From Halocatena halophila (GTDB taxonomy: Archaea > Halobacteriota > Halobacteria > Halobacteriales > Haloarculaceae): 64,000 nucleotides of DNA. A program made the translations under genes and the position numbers. The notes beneath the pieces are model-generated. The model had not been told where the DNA came from. It did no database searches and was given only the letters and a program-made list of their open reading frames with translations. The DNA lies in the NCBI GenBank assembly GCA_027563145.1, contig CP071306.1, positions 1,116,001-1,180,000 of the forward strand, in the 5' to 3' direction. Positions 16,804-25,372 of this stretch are shown piece by piece; the stretch's first letter is position 1; each line of letters starts with the position of its first letter.

Positions 16804-17775
16804 TTACATGTAGCCGAGATCGCGCAGACGGCCCATGAGATCCTCTTTGTCCTGGGCACGCCCAGCGCGCTCGGTGGTTTCCTCAAGATTCTGCAGCCAA
16901 GCCGGCTCGTTGTCCGCCTTATCCGTGCTGACTTCGCTGCCGAGCGACCGGAAGCCCTCGAAGTATTTCGGGCTCACTGGCAGTGCATCGTGGCTGAGAC
17001 CGTTTGGCAGATCGTCGTAGTCCTGTGGGACGTGACCCATTGGATAGTCCTCGACGGTATCCGGCACGACGAAGTTCCAGAACGCATCCCACACCGCGCG
17101 CTCTTCGAACTGGAGAATCGGCTGAATGCGGTCGTGTGGCGGGTAAATCTCTGGGTCGTGTCGCGGACTGAAGAAGGTCTCATCCGCGCGTGCCTCCTGT
17201 TCGTCCCAGCGAATGCCCGAGATAATCCCGTCGATTCCCTCGGCCTCGAGCGTCTCGTTGAGCGCCACCGTCTTCAGGAGGTGGTTGCCAACGTAGGTGT
17301 CGAGCAAGAACGGGAACGTATCCTCCTCGTATTCGAGGATGTCACGAACGTGGTGCTGGTTCTGCTCGTTCAGATCCGAGACGGCGATCTCCTCGCCGGG
17401 CGTGTCTGCCAGCTGACCAACATTCTCGTTCCGTGCGAAGATCACATCCAGATCCCACTCATCGGCCCAGTGATCGACGAAATCGAGCAACTCATCGAAG
17501 TGCTGGTAATGGTCAATGAACACCGCTGGTGGCACCTCAAGATCGTGTTTTTCGGCCACCTGCGCGACGAAATACAGCGTCAGCGTCGAGTCTTTCCCGC
17601 CAGTCCACATCACTGCAGGGGACTCATACTCTTCAAGTCCTCTCCGCGTTACCTCGATCGCCTTTTCCATCTTGTCATCGAGCGCCGGGTAATCGGCCGG
17701 CATCTCACCTTCACCGTCTTCGTACGACACGTCGAGATAGTCGGGAAACTCTGGCATCTCGTAATTAGATATCAT
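16804..17775 (-). CDS. CysD-like ATP-pyrophosphatase (sulfate adenylyltransferase subunit 2 / PAPS-reductase superfamily)
   Basis: 323 residues with the adenine-nucleotide alpha-hydrolase PP-loop VMWTGGKDSTLTLYF near residue 60. The later block SGIRWDEQEARADETFFSPR matches the GGARRDE..RAKERIFS region of CysD. The protein contains no cysteine at all, so it cannot be a PAPS reductase of the CysH type, which needs a C-terminal catalytic Cys. Sulfate activation or another adenylylation is more likely; no CysN partner lies nearby. The ATG at 17775 (MISNYEMPEF) is chosen over one at 17805. The tail MGRLRDLGYM is identical over seven residues to sulfatase-like copy 3. Confidence 0.75.
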   Translation of the reverse strand: MISNYEMPEFPDYLDVSYEDGEGEMPADYPALDDKMEKAIEVTRRGLEEYESPAVMWTGGKDSTLTLYFVAQVAEKHDLEVPPAVFIDHYQHFDELLDFVDHWADEWDLDVIFARNENVGQLADTPGEEIAVSDLNEQNQHHVRDILEYEEDTFPFLLDTYVGNHLLKTVALNETLEAEGIDGIISGIRWDEQEARADETFFSPRHDPEIYPPHDRIQPILQFEERAVWDAFWNFVVPDTVEDYPMGHVPQDYDDLPNGLSHDALPVSPKYFEGFRSLGSEVSTDKADNEPAWLQNLEETTERAGRAQDKEDLMGRLRDLGYM

Positions 17776-17847
17776 TACCAGCCTAAAGTTAGTTTCGGCC
17801 CCCAACGGTTGAGTGACCTGTTACCAAACTTCAAATTGCACGGAGAA

Positions 17848-18450
17848 TTAGCTGATGAATTCGTTATTTCGCCAGTCAACGCCGTTCGAGCCCGCCGATT
17901 CGTGTGGATCTTCACGCACTTCGATGGTGGCCGGTCGTTCGTCACCGTCTACGATGCGCGTCGCTTCGAGTTGACCATTGACGGCAGTGATCGCGGTGAG
18001 ATTTCCTTTTTCTGCGTTTCGTGCGATGTCACAGAGAACTTCGAACATCGGATACTGGAGTGCCGTGTTCTGAAGCACCGTTTCGCGATCTCCCTTAAAG
18101 CAGGCGTACTCGACGAGTTCTGAGGGGCGTTCTTCCTGTTCTTCCTGTTGGCCAAACGCGCCCCACTGTGGGCCACTCGGTGAGGTGCCCATCGGACCGC
18201 TGTTTTCCTCTTCTTCTTCCTCATCAAGATACACGCGATTCTCGCTGACACTCGCCTTGAGCTGTGCAGTCGGTGTGTACTTGCTTATGTCGTCTTCTGC
18301 GGCTACGGCGCTCAGAATCAAGGTGTTGTTCCGACGCGTGATCTCCACGTCTTCGATCTCTACCGGGAGATCCGCATCGTCGAAGTGCGAATGAACGTCT
18401 TCGAGTGGCAATTCGAGTGTCGAATGTAGCGTGTATACGTGGCTGGTCAT
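17848..18450 (-). CDS. conserved haloarchaeal protein, unknown function
   Basis: 200 residues, soluble. It begins MTSHVYTLHSTLELPLEDV and continues with a beta-rich half (EIEDVEITRRNNTLILSAVA). The middle is a disordered stretch with an EEEEEE run followed by Gly/Pro/Gln residues. The second half is helical (ELVEYACFKGDRETVLQNTALQYPMFEVLCDIA). It looks like a known haloarchaeal DUF family (possibly DUF7110), but I cannot assign a function. The ATG at 18450 is used, as the upstream extension is Pro/His-rich and not homologous in appearance. It is 72 bases from the CysD-like gene on the same strand. Confidence 0.75.
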   Translation of the reverse strand: MTSHVYTLHSTLELPLEDVHSHFDDADLPVEIEDVEITRRNNTLILSAVAAEDDISKYTPTAQLKASVSENRVYLDEEEEEENSGPMGTSPSGPQWGAFGQQEEQEERPSELVEYACFKGDRETVLQNTALQYPMFEVLCDIARNAEKGNLTAITAVNGQLEATRIVDGDERPATIEVREDPHESAGSNGVDWRNNEFIS

Positions 18451-18649
18451 AGCTATGACAGGCGCTCGATGGGGTACTGGCATCCCCGGGACCGTAATTG
18501 GTCGTACCTATTCTATGAATTCGTCACTTATACTGTTTTCGAGCCATCCAGCGAAAGGAACACACACGTATCATATCTGCCGCCAAACATCACAGACAGC
18601 GGGCAAACAGTCGATCCCAGTGAGCTATTTACGACCGAGAATTGATCGA

Positions 18650-19000
18650 TTAGTTCGTCGCCTTCTCGAGCGTCGGTTCGAGTTCGCCCCGTTCGTCCAG
18701 TTCGGCTACTACGTCACTGCCGCCGATGAACTCACCATCGACGAACACCTGTGGGATCGTCTCCCAGGAGCTGTGGGTTTCGAGCGCCGCACGATAGGCG
18801 TCCAGTGACTCGAGGACATCCACCGTCTCGATGTCGTCGCAGTACTGCTGGAGCAGCCCCAGTGCGCGTCGCGAGTAGCCACACTGTGGCATCAACGGCG
18901 TTCCTTTCATGAACAGGACAACGTCGTTGTTCTCGATTGCATTCGAGACGCGTTCGGATACTTCGGACTCGCTGAGACCACCGGAGGGGTCGAACGTCAT
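18650..19000 (-). CDS. monothiol glutaredoxin (CGYS type)
   Basis: 116 residues forming one glutaredoxin domain. The active site is GTPLMPQCGYSRRA, a variant of the monothiol CGFS signature. It is followed by WETIPQVFVDGEFIGGSD, the cis-Pro and GG glutathione-binding elements. CGFS proteins usually carry or hand on [2Fe-2S] clusters rather than reduce disulfides. Haloarchaea use gamma-glutamylcysteine, so the thiol partner may differ. The ATG at 19000 gives a normal N-terminal helix. It is divergent from the flavin reductase at 19093 with 92 bases between, which links two thiol-redox genes at one promoter region. Confidence 0.9.
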   Translation of the reverse strand: MTFDPSGGLSESEVSERVSNAIENNDVVLFMKGTPLMPQCGYSRRALGLLQQYCDDIETVDVLESLDAYRAALETHSSWETIPQVFVDGEFIGGSDVVAELDERGELEPTLEKATN

Positions 19001-19092
19001 ACTCGAACATTTTTGTTCTCGACAGAAACGTGTTTCGCCCAGTGCGGATTTGTATCCCGTCAGTTATGTCCGGTGGACGCATACACACGCCC

Positions 19093-20112
19093 ATGACGAA
19101 ACGGGAGTACGAAGTCGCGGTAGTTGGCGGTGGTCCTGCTGGGTTGACGGCTGCGCTGTATGCGACACGACTCGGGCACGATACGATTTGTATCAATCGT
19201 GGGGGTGGCCGAGCCGCAATGATGCTCGACACTCACAACGTGATTGGCGTGCCCGAGTCAGTTTCTGGCAACGAGTTTCTGCAGACGGCGATCGAGCAAC
19301 TCGAAGGATACGGCACCACGTATCAGCGCGGATACGTCGAAGCGATCGAAGCGACGGCTGCTGGCTTTCGGCTCGAGACGGGTGACAGTTCGATAGACAC
19401 AAAGCGGGTGGTCCTCGCCACTGGCTTTTCCGACGTGCGTCCCGACCCGCCGCTCCCACGGACCGGACGTGGGCTACACTACTGTCTTCACTGTGATGCC
19501 TATATGTTCGTTGACGAGCCGGTCTACGTGATGGGCCACGGAGAGAGCGCCGCGCAGGTGGCGATGATCATGCTCAACTTCACCGACGACGTGGATCTGC
19601 TCACGCGAGGTGACGCGCCAACCTGGAGCGAACAGACTGCTCGCCAGCTCAGTGCCCATCCGGTCGAGGTGATCGATGCCGACATCACGGATTCACACAC
19701 CACAGATGACGGCTGGCTAGAAGGGTTCACGTTCGAGACTGGTGACACGAGGGCCTATCGCGGCGGCTTTCCGATGTACGGCTCCGAATACAACAACGAG
19801 CTCGCCGAAGCGCTTGGCTGTGCGATCAATAACGATGGGACCGTCGTCGTCGATGATCACGGTCGCACCTCTGTTGACGGTGTGTATGCGGTCGGCGATC
19901 TCACCCCCGGACACAATCAGATCCCCGTCGCGATGGGAGACGGCGCACGAGCCGGTATCGATCTACACTACTCGCTCAGATCGTATCCAAAATCGCTTGA
20001 GGAGATCGAACGCGATGGCGTGGTATCGGAGACGGATGTCCCGGCCGTTTCCGATCAGCTCCGTGAGTCTGCACGCGAACACCGACAGCAACCCACCGCA
20101 GCCGACGACTAA
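19093..20112 (+). CDS. FAD-dependent pyridine nucleotide-disulfide oxidoreductase, thioredoxin-reductase-like
   Basis: About 339 residues. The FAD Rossmann motif is VAVVGGGPAGLTAAL; VLATGFSDVRP and VYAVGDLTPGHNQIPVAMGDG are the usual second FAD elements. The redox centre is HYCLHCDAY, a C-x-x-C in the position of the thioredoxin reductase CxxC. The NAD(P)-binding loop MGHGESAAQVAM has lost a typical GGGxS layout, so the cofactor or partner may be unusual. The ATG at 19093 (MTKREYEV) is preferred; 19030 and 19066 are alternatives. The C-terminal 40 residues are a polar extension. Confidence 0.85.
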   Translation: MTKREYEVAVVGGGPAGLTAALYATRLGHDTICINRGGGRAAMMLDTHNVIGVPESVSGNEFLQTAIEQLEGYGTTYQRGYVEAIEATAAGFRLETGDSSIDTKRVVLATGFSDVRPDPPLPRTGRGLHYCLHCDAYMFVDEPVYVMGHGESAAQVAMIMLNFTDDVDLLTRGDAPTWSEQTARQLSAHPVEVIDADITDSHTTDDGWLEGFTFETGDTRAYRGGFPMYGSEYNNELAEALGCAINNDGTVVVDDHGRTSVDGVYAVGDLTPGHNQIPVAMGDGARAGIDLHYSLRSYPKSLEEIERDGVVSETDVPAVSDQLRESAREHRQQPTAADD

Positions 20113-20138
20113 CGGCTGTCACGATCTGCAATCAATCA

Positions 20139-20147
20139 TTTATATAA
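20139..20147 (+). promoter_or_regulatory. TATA box upstream of superoxide dismutase
   Basis: TTTATATAA is a strong archaeal TATA element. Transcription would start about 25 bases on, near 20170, leaving roughly 40 bases of leader before the chosen ATG. Confidence 0.5.
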
Positions 20148-20210
20148 CTCGTTACAAAAATGCAGTTCAGGAAACGTTAAATGGTCGCCCGCTCCTGGAT
20201 TCGAGTGCAC

Positions 20211-20810
20211 ATGAGCTACGAACTACCGCCGCTGCCGTACGACTACGACGCACTCGAACCACACATCTCCGAGCAGGTGCTCACCTGGCATCACGACACC
20301 CACCACCAGGGCTACGTGAACGGCTGGAACAGTGCCGAAGAGACGCTCGCCGACAATCGTGAAGCGGGCGAGTTTGGCGATTCGGCCAGCGCGCTCCGGT
20401 CTGTAACGCACAACGGCAGTGGACACATCCTCCACGAACTGTTCTGGGACGCAATGGGACCAGAGGGTGGCGACGAGCCGTCCGGTGCGCTCGCTGCGCG
20501 CATCGAGGAAGACTTTGGCTCCTATGAGGCCTGGAAGGGCGAGTTTGAGGCCGCAGCAAGCGACGCCGGCGGCTGGGCACTGCTCGTCTACGACAGCTTC
20601 TCGAACCAGCTCCGCAACGTCGTGGTCGACAAACACGACCAGGGTGCGCTCTGGGGTGCCCATCCGATTCTCGCACTCGACGTGTGGGAACATTCGTACT
20701 ACTACGACTACGGTCCCGCCCGTGGCGACTTCGTCGAGGCATTCTTCGAGGTCGTCGACTGGGAAGAGCCGGCAGATCGCTTCGAGCAGGCCGTTGAACT
20801 GTTCGAATAG
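20211..20810 (+). CDS. sod: superoxide dismutase (Mn/Fe family)
   Basis: 199 residues. The start MSYELPPLPYDYDALEPHI is the family signature and fixes the ATG at 20211; an in-frame ATG at 20181 would add ten unrelated residues. The metal ligands are visible: His in ALEPHI, His in the HHDTHHQGYV to NGSGHILHELF region, and Asp/His in LDVWEHSYYYDYG. The GPEGG and WALLVYD segments are typical of the Mn-type haloarchaeal enzymes. It dismutates superoxide in the cytoplasm. A TATA box lies about 70 bases upstream. Confidence 0.95.
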   Translation: MSYELPPLPYDYDALEPHISEQVLTWHHDTHHQGYVNGWNSAEETLADNREAGEFGDSASALRSVTHNGSGHILHELFWDAMGPEGGDEPSGALAARIEEDFGSYEAWKGEFEAAASDAGGWALLVYDSFSNQLRNVVVDKHDQGALWGAHPILALDVWEHSYYYDYGPARGDFVEAFFEVVDWEEPADRFEQAVELFE

Positions 20811-20909
20811 GGCTGCACTGTTCGAATACCCTCCGCATACGGTCGAATAGGATGTGACCGTCGCGTTTTTGACGAAACCCTCTTGGGTGACTGACGGGTT
20901 AGTTTTTGT

Positions 20910-21335
20910 ATGGCGCAGGTTCGCAGGAGACGACCATGGATTGCTGCAATACTGGGATTCATTTTCACAGGCTTTGGGCACGTCTATCTCCGCCGGTGGC
21001 TTCGTGGAGCCGGCTGGATCGTTGCTGCAATGGCCAGTTCGTTTTTCGTCCCCCAGACCGCGGTCGATGCGGCGACCACTGCGGTAATGACCGCATTTAC
21101 CAATCCCCAGGCTGTTCAGTCGATGACCGTCCCCGTAGAGCAGTTGCTCCCGATCTACGCGGTCATGGCGGCCAGCATCATCGACGCCTACATCATCGCG
21201 AAGATGAACAACCAGATCGTCGAAGAGATCGAACAGGGCGTTCGCCGGTGTCCGGCGTGTGCGAAAAAAATCGACGATTCGGTGAACTTCTGTCAGTGGT
21301 GTGGGACCGATCTCGACGACGAACTCAGTCTTTGA
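20910..21335 (+). CDS. membrane protein with C-terminal zinc ribbon
   Basis: 141 residues with a basic N-terminus (MAQVRRRRPW). Two or three hydrophobic helices follow (IAAILGFIFTGFGHVYL; GAGWIVAAMASSFFV; LLPIYAVMAASIIDAYII). The end is a zinc ribbon with CPACAKKIDDSVNFCQWCG, i.e. two CxxC knuckles. The first helix resembles TM2-type small membrane proteins. This is a widespread haloarchaeal architecture of unknown function; the ribbon should face the cytoplasm. Its 3' end overlaps the convergent acyl-CoA ligase by 11 bases. Confidence 0.75.
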   Translation: MAQVRRRRPWIAAILGFIFTGFGHVYLRRWLRGAGWIVAAMASSFFVPQTAVDAATTAVMTAFTNPQAVQSMTVPVEQLLPIYAVMAASIIDAYIIAKMNNQIVEEIEQGVRRCPACAKKIDDSVNFCQWCGTDLDDELSL

Positions 21336-22989
21336 GCGCTTTCTTATCCGTCTTCCCGATGTCGGTGAGCGGCATCGTTTCGACGAATTCGACGATCTCG
21401 GGGAGCGCATGGCGAGGCACCTTGCCGTCCAAAAACGTGCGAATAGCCTCGGCGTCAAGATCCTCTGCGTTTGCTTCTGGCTCGATCACGATCTTTACGC
21501 GCTCGCTTCCCGGCCGTTCGGGATCCGGAATGCCAATCGTCGCCGGACGGCGCACATCAGGATGGGAGTAGAGCACTTCATCTACTTCTTCGGAGTACAC
21601 CTTCAGCCCGGAAACGTTGATCATGTTTTTCACCCGATCGACGACGTAGAATCGACCGCTCGGATCGATCTTCACCACGTCGCCGGTGGGGACGAAGCCA
21701 TCTGCATCGAACGGATCTTTCGAGCTATCGAGATAGCCGAGCATCCGCTGTGGACCCTTCACGTAGAGTTCTCCTTCGCGCTCGTTGGTGACTGCCTCCT
21801 CAATGGGGATTTCTTCGCTCGATTCCACGTCGATGAGTTTGATTTCGGTGTCGGGCACCGGGACGCCGATCGTCGGGTGGTCAAAGCCATCAACAGCAGT
21901 TCCCTCCCCGGTCATCATATCCAACAGCCCGCGAACGTTGAAGTGGGTGATCGGCGACATCTCCGAAAGTCCATATCCCTGTGAAATCCCCGTCGAGCGC
22001 TCCTCGAACGCAGATCGGGTTTCGTTCGCCAGCGGTGCCGACCCAGAGATACCGATGATCTCCTGTTCGAGGCGTTCGTCGACTAGCTCCATGAACTGTG
22101 TCGGAACGCCGAGCATGATGATTGCGCCATATTCATTGATCAGCTCGACCATCATGTCGGTGTCGCGCGCGTCCGGGACGAGCAACACGTCCAGACCGAG
22201 TTCTAACAACGAGTGCATCACGGAGTAGCCATACGAGTGATACATTGGCAACGCCATGATTCCCGCTTCCTGGCCGCGCATGAGCTGTGCCATCTGTGAC
22301 TGGCTTGCCACCCCCTGGAGGGCGTTCGCATAGACGTTGCGGTGTGAGAGCCGACAGCCCTTCGGGAGTCCGGTGGTGCCGCCGGTGAACAACAGCGTGT
22401 GAACGTCCTCGGTGACGTCGAACGAGCGGGCTGGCGGCTCGGCGTCGGTCGCCTCAATGACGTTCGATAACCACTCGACGCCGTCGATTGACGGATACGA
22501 CGACGGGGGATCCGCACTGTAATCTTCGACTTTCGTGAGAATCACCGAGTCGAGACCGAGGTCATCACGAAGGGTGAACAGGAGATCGCGGTGTTTGTCC
22601 TGGCCGATGAGAACGTCCGGGTCGCCCCGTTCCAGACGGTAGAGCAGGTCGTCGTCCGCATCGAGAAAGTCGTTAGGGATATGAACGCCACCAGCACGGG
22701 AGATTGCACACGAGCTGACGATGAACTGGATCGAGGTGGGCAACACCGTCGCCACCCGATCACCCTTTCCGACCCCGCGTTCGGCCAGCGCCGTGGCGAG
22801 TCGTTCTGTGTGCTCGAGAACGGTTGGATACGGAACGTGTTCGCCGTGCTGGACCAGTCCCTGCTCGGGATAGGTCTCTGCGGCGTTATAGAGCAGGTGA
22901 TGTACCGGTTCATCCGGATACGGCTCGAGCGTACGGTCAATTCCAAACGCCTCGTACTCGGATAACCACGGCTGGGCAGGGTCGGGCAT
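21325..22989 (-). CDS. AMP-forming acyl-CoA synthetase (fatty-acid CoA ligase family)
   Basis: 554 residues. The AMP-binding P-loop is LLFTGGTTGLPKGCRLSH; QGYGLSEMSP is the A5 motif, TGDVVKIDPSGRFYVVDR the A7/A8 hinge, and ETMPLTDIGKTDKKAL carries the catalytic Lys. It should activate a carboxylic acid, most likely fatty or aryl, to its CoA thioester. The ATG at 22989 (MPDPAQPWLSEYEAF) fits the family; a longer start at 23115 would overlap the ferredoxin gene. It is 58 bases downstream of that ferredoxin, so the two may be co-transcribed. Confidence 0.9.
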   Translation of the reverse strand: MPDPAQPWLSEYEAFGIDRTLEPYPDEPVHHLLYNAAETYPEQGLVQHGEHVPYPTVLEHTERLATALAERGVGKGDRVATVLPTSIQFIVSSCAISRAGGVHIPNDFLDADDDLLYRLERGDPDVLIGQDKHRDLLFTLRDDLGLDSVILTKVEDYSADPPSSYPSIDGVEWLSNVIEATDAEPPARSFDVTEDVHTLLFTGGTTGLPKGCRLSHRNVYANALQGVASQSQMAQLMRGQEAGIMALPMYHSYGYSVMHSLLELGLDVLLVPDARDTDMMVELINEYGAIIMLGVPTQFMELVDERLEQEIIGISGSAPLANETRSAFEERSTGISQGYGLSEMSPITHFNVRGLLDMMTGEGTAVDGFDHPTIGVPVPDTEIKLIDVESSEEIPIEEAVTNEREGELYVKGPQRMLGYLDSSKDPFDADGFVPTGDVVKIDPSGRFYVVDRVKNMINVSGLKVYSEEVDEVLYSHPDVRRPATIGIPDPERPGSERVKIVIEPEANAEDLDAEAIRTFLDGKVPRHALPEIVEFVETMPLTDIGKTDKKALKD

Positions 22990-23047
22990 CGACCGGAGAA
23001 AGCTACTGTCACCCCAAAAGGTCGTTCGCTGGAATACGCGGCCGTAT

Positions 23048-23380
23048 TTAATCGTCGGCGCCGACGGCCCCGGCGGATTCGGCGTCGGCCTCGATGCTTG
23101 GGGGATATTTTCCACGCTCGAGTTTCAGATCCGATGTCGGTCGTGCCATGCACGTGAGTGCGTACTCCTCGGCTTCGGCTTCCGTGAGTCCACGGGCGGC
23201 TGCAACAGTCTGTTCGACATCGCCCTCGATGATCTCTGCAGAGCACGCCAGACACATCCCAACACGGCAGGAGTACTCCTGTGCGATCCCTTCTTCGATG
23301 CAACGGCTCAGGATAGTTTCGCGTTCGTCAACCTGGATCGTCTCACCCGTCCCAACGAACTCTACCGTGTGCTCGGTCAT
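23048..23380 (-). CDS. plant-type [2Fe-2S] ferredoxin
   Basis: 110 residues. The cluster ligands are seen in SCRVGMCLACSAEI (C-x4-C-x2-C) with the fourth Cys about 30 residues later in ALTCMARP. The N-terminus VEFVGTGETIQVDERETIL is the usual ubiquitin-like strand pair. The C-terminus is an acidic/Ala-rich tail. It carries single electrons, probably for a flavoprotein or a desaturase/oxygenase. It lacks the long acidic insertion of the main haloarchaeal ferredoxin, so it is likely a specialised paralogue. It is the promoter-proximal gene before the acyl-CoA ligase. Confidence 0.9.
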   Translation of the reverse strand: MTEHTVEFVGTGETIQVDERETILSRCIEEGIAQEYSCRVGMCLACSAEIIEGDVEQTVAAARGLTEAEAEEYALTCMARPTSDLKLERGKYPPSIEADAESAGAVGADD

Positions 23381-23474
23381 ACTGGCCAGGTTTGACGCGG
23401 ACCATTAAACAGTTGTTGGAGTTACACGGCCACTCAGCGGGCAATTTTATTGTGGAAGATCCATAGCATCTGGT

Positions 23475-23846
23475 ATGAAACACGATCCCGAATCGTTTCA
23501 CGACCAAACAACCGGTGTCGTTGCGTTGCTGGTGTTGGGCGTGGGACTGGTTGCGATGTTTGCGCGCATTCCGAATTTCTATGCGATCTGGGCTATCGGA
23601 TTTGCGGTCGTTGTCCCGCTCGTTGCCATCCTCACCAACAGTGAGTTCGGCAGCGATGCGGAGTCGTCAGCCGAGGAAACCGATTCCGACAATCCACTTG
23701 AGACGCTCCGTGAGCGCTATGCCCGCGGCGAGCTCACTGACGAACAGTTCGAGGAGAAACTCGATCGCTTGCTCGAAACCGAGACGATCGACGATGTCAA
23801 AACTCACAGGGCCACGAGTGACCCCCAGCGTGAACGCGAGCGATAA
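23475..23846 (+). CDS. SHOCT-domain small membrane protein
   Basis: 123 residues with two hydrophobic helices (GVVALLVLGVGLVAMFA and FYAIWAIGFAVVVPLVAIL), an acidic linker, and a C-terminal SHOCT motif: LETLRERYARGELTDEQFEEKLDRLLETE. SHOCT domains are short helical hairpins found at protein ends and are thought to mediate oligomer contacts. The haloarchaeal genomes carry many. Function unknown. A T-rich element (TTTTATTG) lies about 25 bases before the ATG and suits a leaderless promoter. The next gene follows after 42 bases on the same strand. Confidence 0.8.
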   Translation: MKHDPESFHDQTTGVVALLVLGVGLVAMFARIPNFYAIWAIGFAVVVPLVAILTNSEFGSDAESSAEETDSDNPLETLRERYARGELTDEQFEEKLDRLLETETIDDVKTHRATSDPQRERER

Positions 23847-23888
23847 TACCGACGAATCGATAATGGTTTTCCCGTCGGGAGGACTCTG

Positions 23889-25259
23889 ATGAGTATGACC
23901 AGTTACGACGTTGTCGTCGTCGGTGCCGGAACAGGGGGTTGTTATGCCGGTGCGACGATCGCGAGCGCTGGCTACGATGTAGTCGTGCTCGAACGGAAAA
24001 CCGCCGAAGAAGCCGGTCACATCGCCTGTGGTGATGCGATCAAGGGCGCATCAAACTTTCCGGAGGCGATCCCGCGGAGCCAGATCGAACCAGCATTTTC
24101 AAACACCGTTGTCGATCACGGACGGCTCGAGCTCCCGACAGAGGATGCTGTGCTCGACATTCCGGTACCCGGCGAGCTCTCCGTGTTGGACCGCTGGGAG
24201 TACGGCCGGCTCCTCATTGATGGCGCGGACAGCCAGGGCGTCGAATTCCACTACGATACTGTCGTCCAGGACGTGCTCCAAGACGACGGTCGGGTAACGG
24301 GCGTTCGGGCAGTTCGCGACGACGACGTGGTCGAGTATGAAGCGTCGGTTGTCGTTGACGGCGCCGGAGCGCTCTCGATCCTCCAGGACAAAGCGGATCT
24401 CTCGAGCGCGACGTTCGATACGAACGTCAGCTACTCGCAGTTCTGTTCGGCCTACCGCGAGATCGTCGAAGTCGATGAGCCGGTCGAGTGGGAGGACGCG
24501 CTGGTGTTCAAACCGACCGAGCGGGCAGCGGGCTATCTGTGGTATTTCCCGCGGTCGGCGACGGAGATCAACGTCGGTCTGGGCTTTCAGATGAACGAAT
24601 CGCCCATGAAACTCGTCGATGCGCTCAAAGAAGATCTCCGCAATCGCCCGGAGTTCAAAGGCGCAACCGTCACGGACAAGCTCGGCGCGGCACTGCCAAC
24701 CCGTCGGCCGTATGATTCCGCTGTCGCACCGGGATTCGTCGCGGTTGGCGATGCCGCCGGGCACGTCAACCCAACAACTGGTGGTGGAATTGCTGGTGCG
24801 GCCTACGCCGGACAGTACGCCGGCGAGCAGGCGATTTCGGCGATCGAATCCGGCACGGCCGGCGATGAAGGTGCCTTCTGGGAGTACAACAAGCGGATCA
24901 TGGACCACTTTGGCGCGCGGTATGCCGCACTCGATGTGTACAACATCTTCATCACCGCCTACGGGATGGACGATCTCACCGGGCTACTGGCGGCGGTGCC
25001 GACCGAGAAGTTCTCCGAGGCGCTCTACTCCGGAAGCACTTCCGTCGGGCCGGCGCTCGCGCTGAAGACGTTGTACAACTCGTTTGGCCACTGGGACACG
25101 CTGTTTGATCTCTACTCCACCAAGCGACTCGCCGACCGGTTGTTGAATCACTACGAGAACTATCCGGCCACAATCGATGGCTTCGACAGCTGGCAGATCA
25201 AACGCGACCGGATCATGGAAGACATCTACGCGACGACCGGCGCAGACGCGAAATACTGA
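23889..25259 (+). CDS. geranylgeranyl reductase family flavoprotein
   Basis: 456 residues. FAD binding is shown by VVVVGAGTGGCYAGATIASAGYDVVVLE split over the first 40 residues, and by FVAVGDAAGHVNPTTGGGIAGA near residue 290. The ERKTAEEAGHIACGDAIKG block is typical of geranylgeranyl reductases that hydrogenate isoprenoid chains. In haloarchaea such enzymes saturate the geranylgeranyl chains of diether lipids or of menaquinone side chains. This copy could serve either; paralogues are common, so the exact substrate is not certain. Codon use is that of the core genome. Confidence 0.82.
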   Translation: MSMTSYDVVVVGAGTGGCYAGATIASAGYDVVVLERKTAEEAGHIACGDAIKGASNFPEAIPRSQIEPAFSNTVVDHGRLELPTEDAVLDIPVPGELSVLDRWEYGRLLIDGADSQGVEFHYDTVVQDVLQDDGRVTGVRAVRDDDVVEYEASVVVDGAGALSILQDKADLSSATFDTNVSYSQFCSAYREIVEVDEPVEWEDALVFKPTERAAGYLWYFPRSATEINVGLGFQMNESPMKLVDALKEDLRNRPEFKGATVTDKLGAALPTRRPYDSAVAPGFVAVGDAAGHVNPTTGGGIAGAAYAGQYAGEQAISAIESGTAGDEGAFWEYNKRIMDHFGARYAALDVYNIFITAYGMDDLTGLLAAVPTEKFSEALYSGSTSVGPALALKTLYNSFGHWDTLFDLYSTKRLADRLLNHYENYPATIDGFDSWQIKRDRIMEDIYATTGADAKY

Positions 25260-25372
25260 GTCGCCACGTCTATTCACCGTTTTTGAGCGTTGTAAGCAGT
25301 CCACACCGCAGGCTCGTGTTTCGAAGGACGAGAGCAATCGTTCACACAGCCGCGAAAACAGTCCGTCTTCGA

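Noticed and set aside
16765..18123. Long plus-strand open frame (452 codons)
   Set aside because: It is antisense to two well-supported genes (the CysD-like and the acidic protein). The composition is Val/Arg/His-rich without any domain.
20798..20850. Repeated CTGTTCGAATA at the end of sod and just after it
   Set aside because: Two short copies only, with a third partial; could be a small slippage or chance. There is no structure around it.
20223..21458. Long minus-strand open frame (411 codons) across superoxide dismutase
   Set aside because: It mirrors sod and the zinc-ribbon gene; the protein is Arg/Val/Gly-rich with no recognisable motif.
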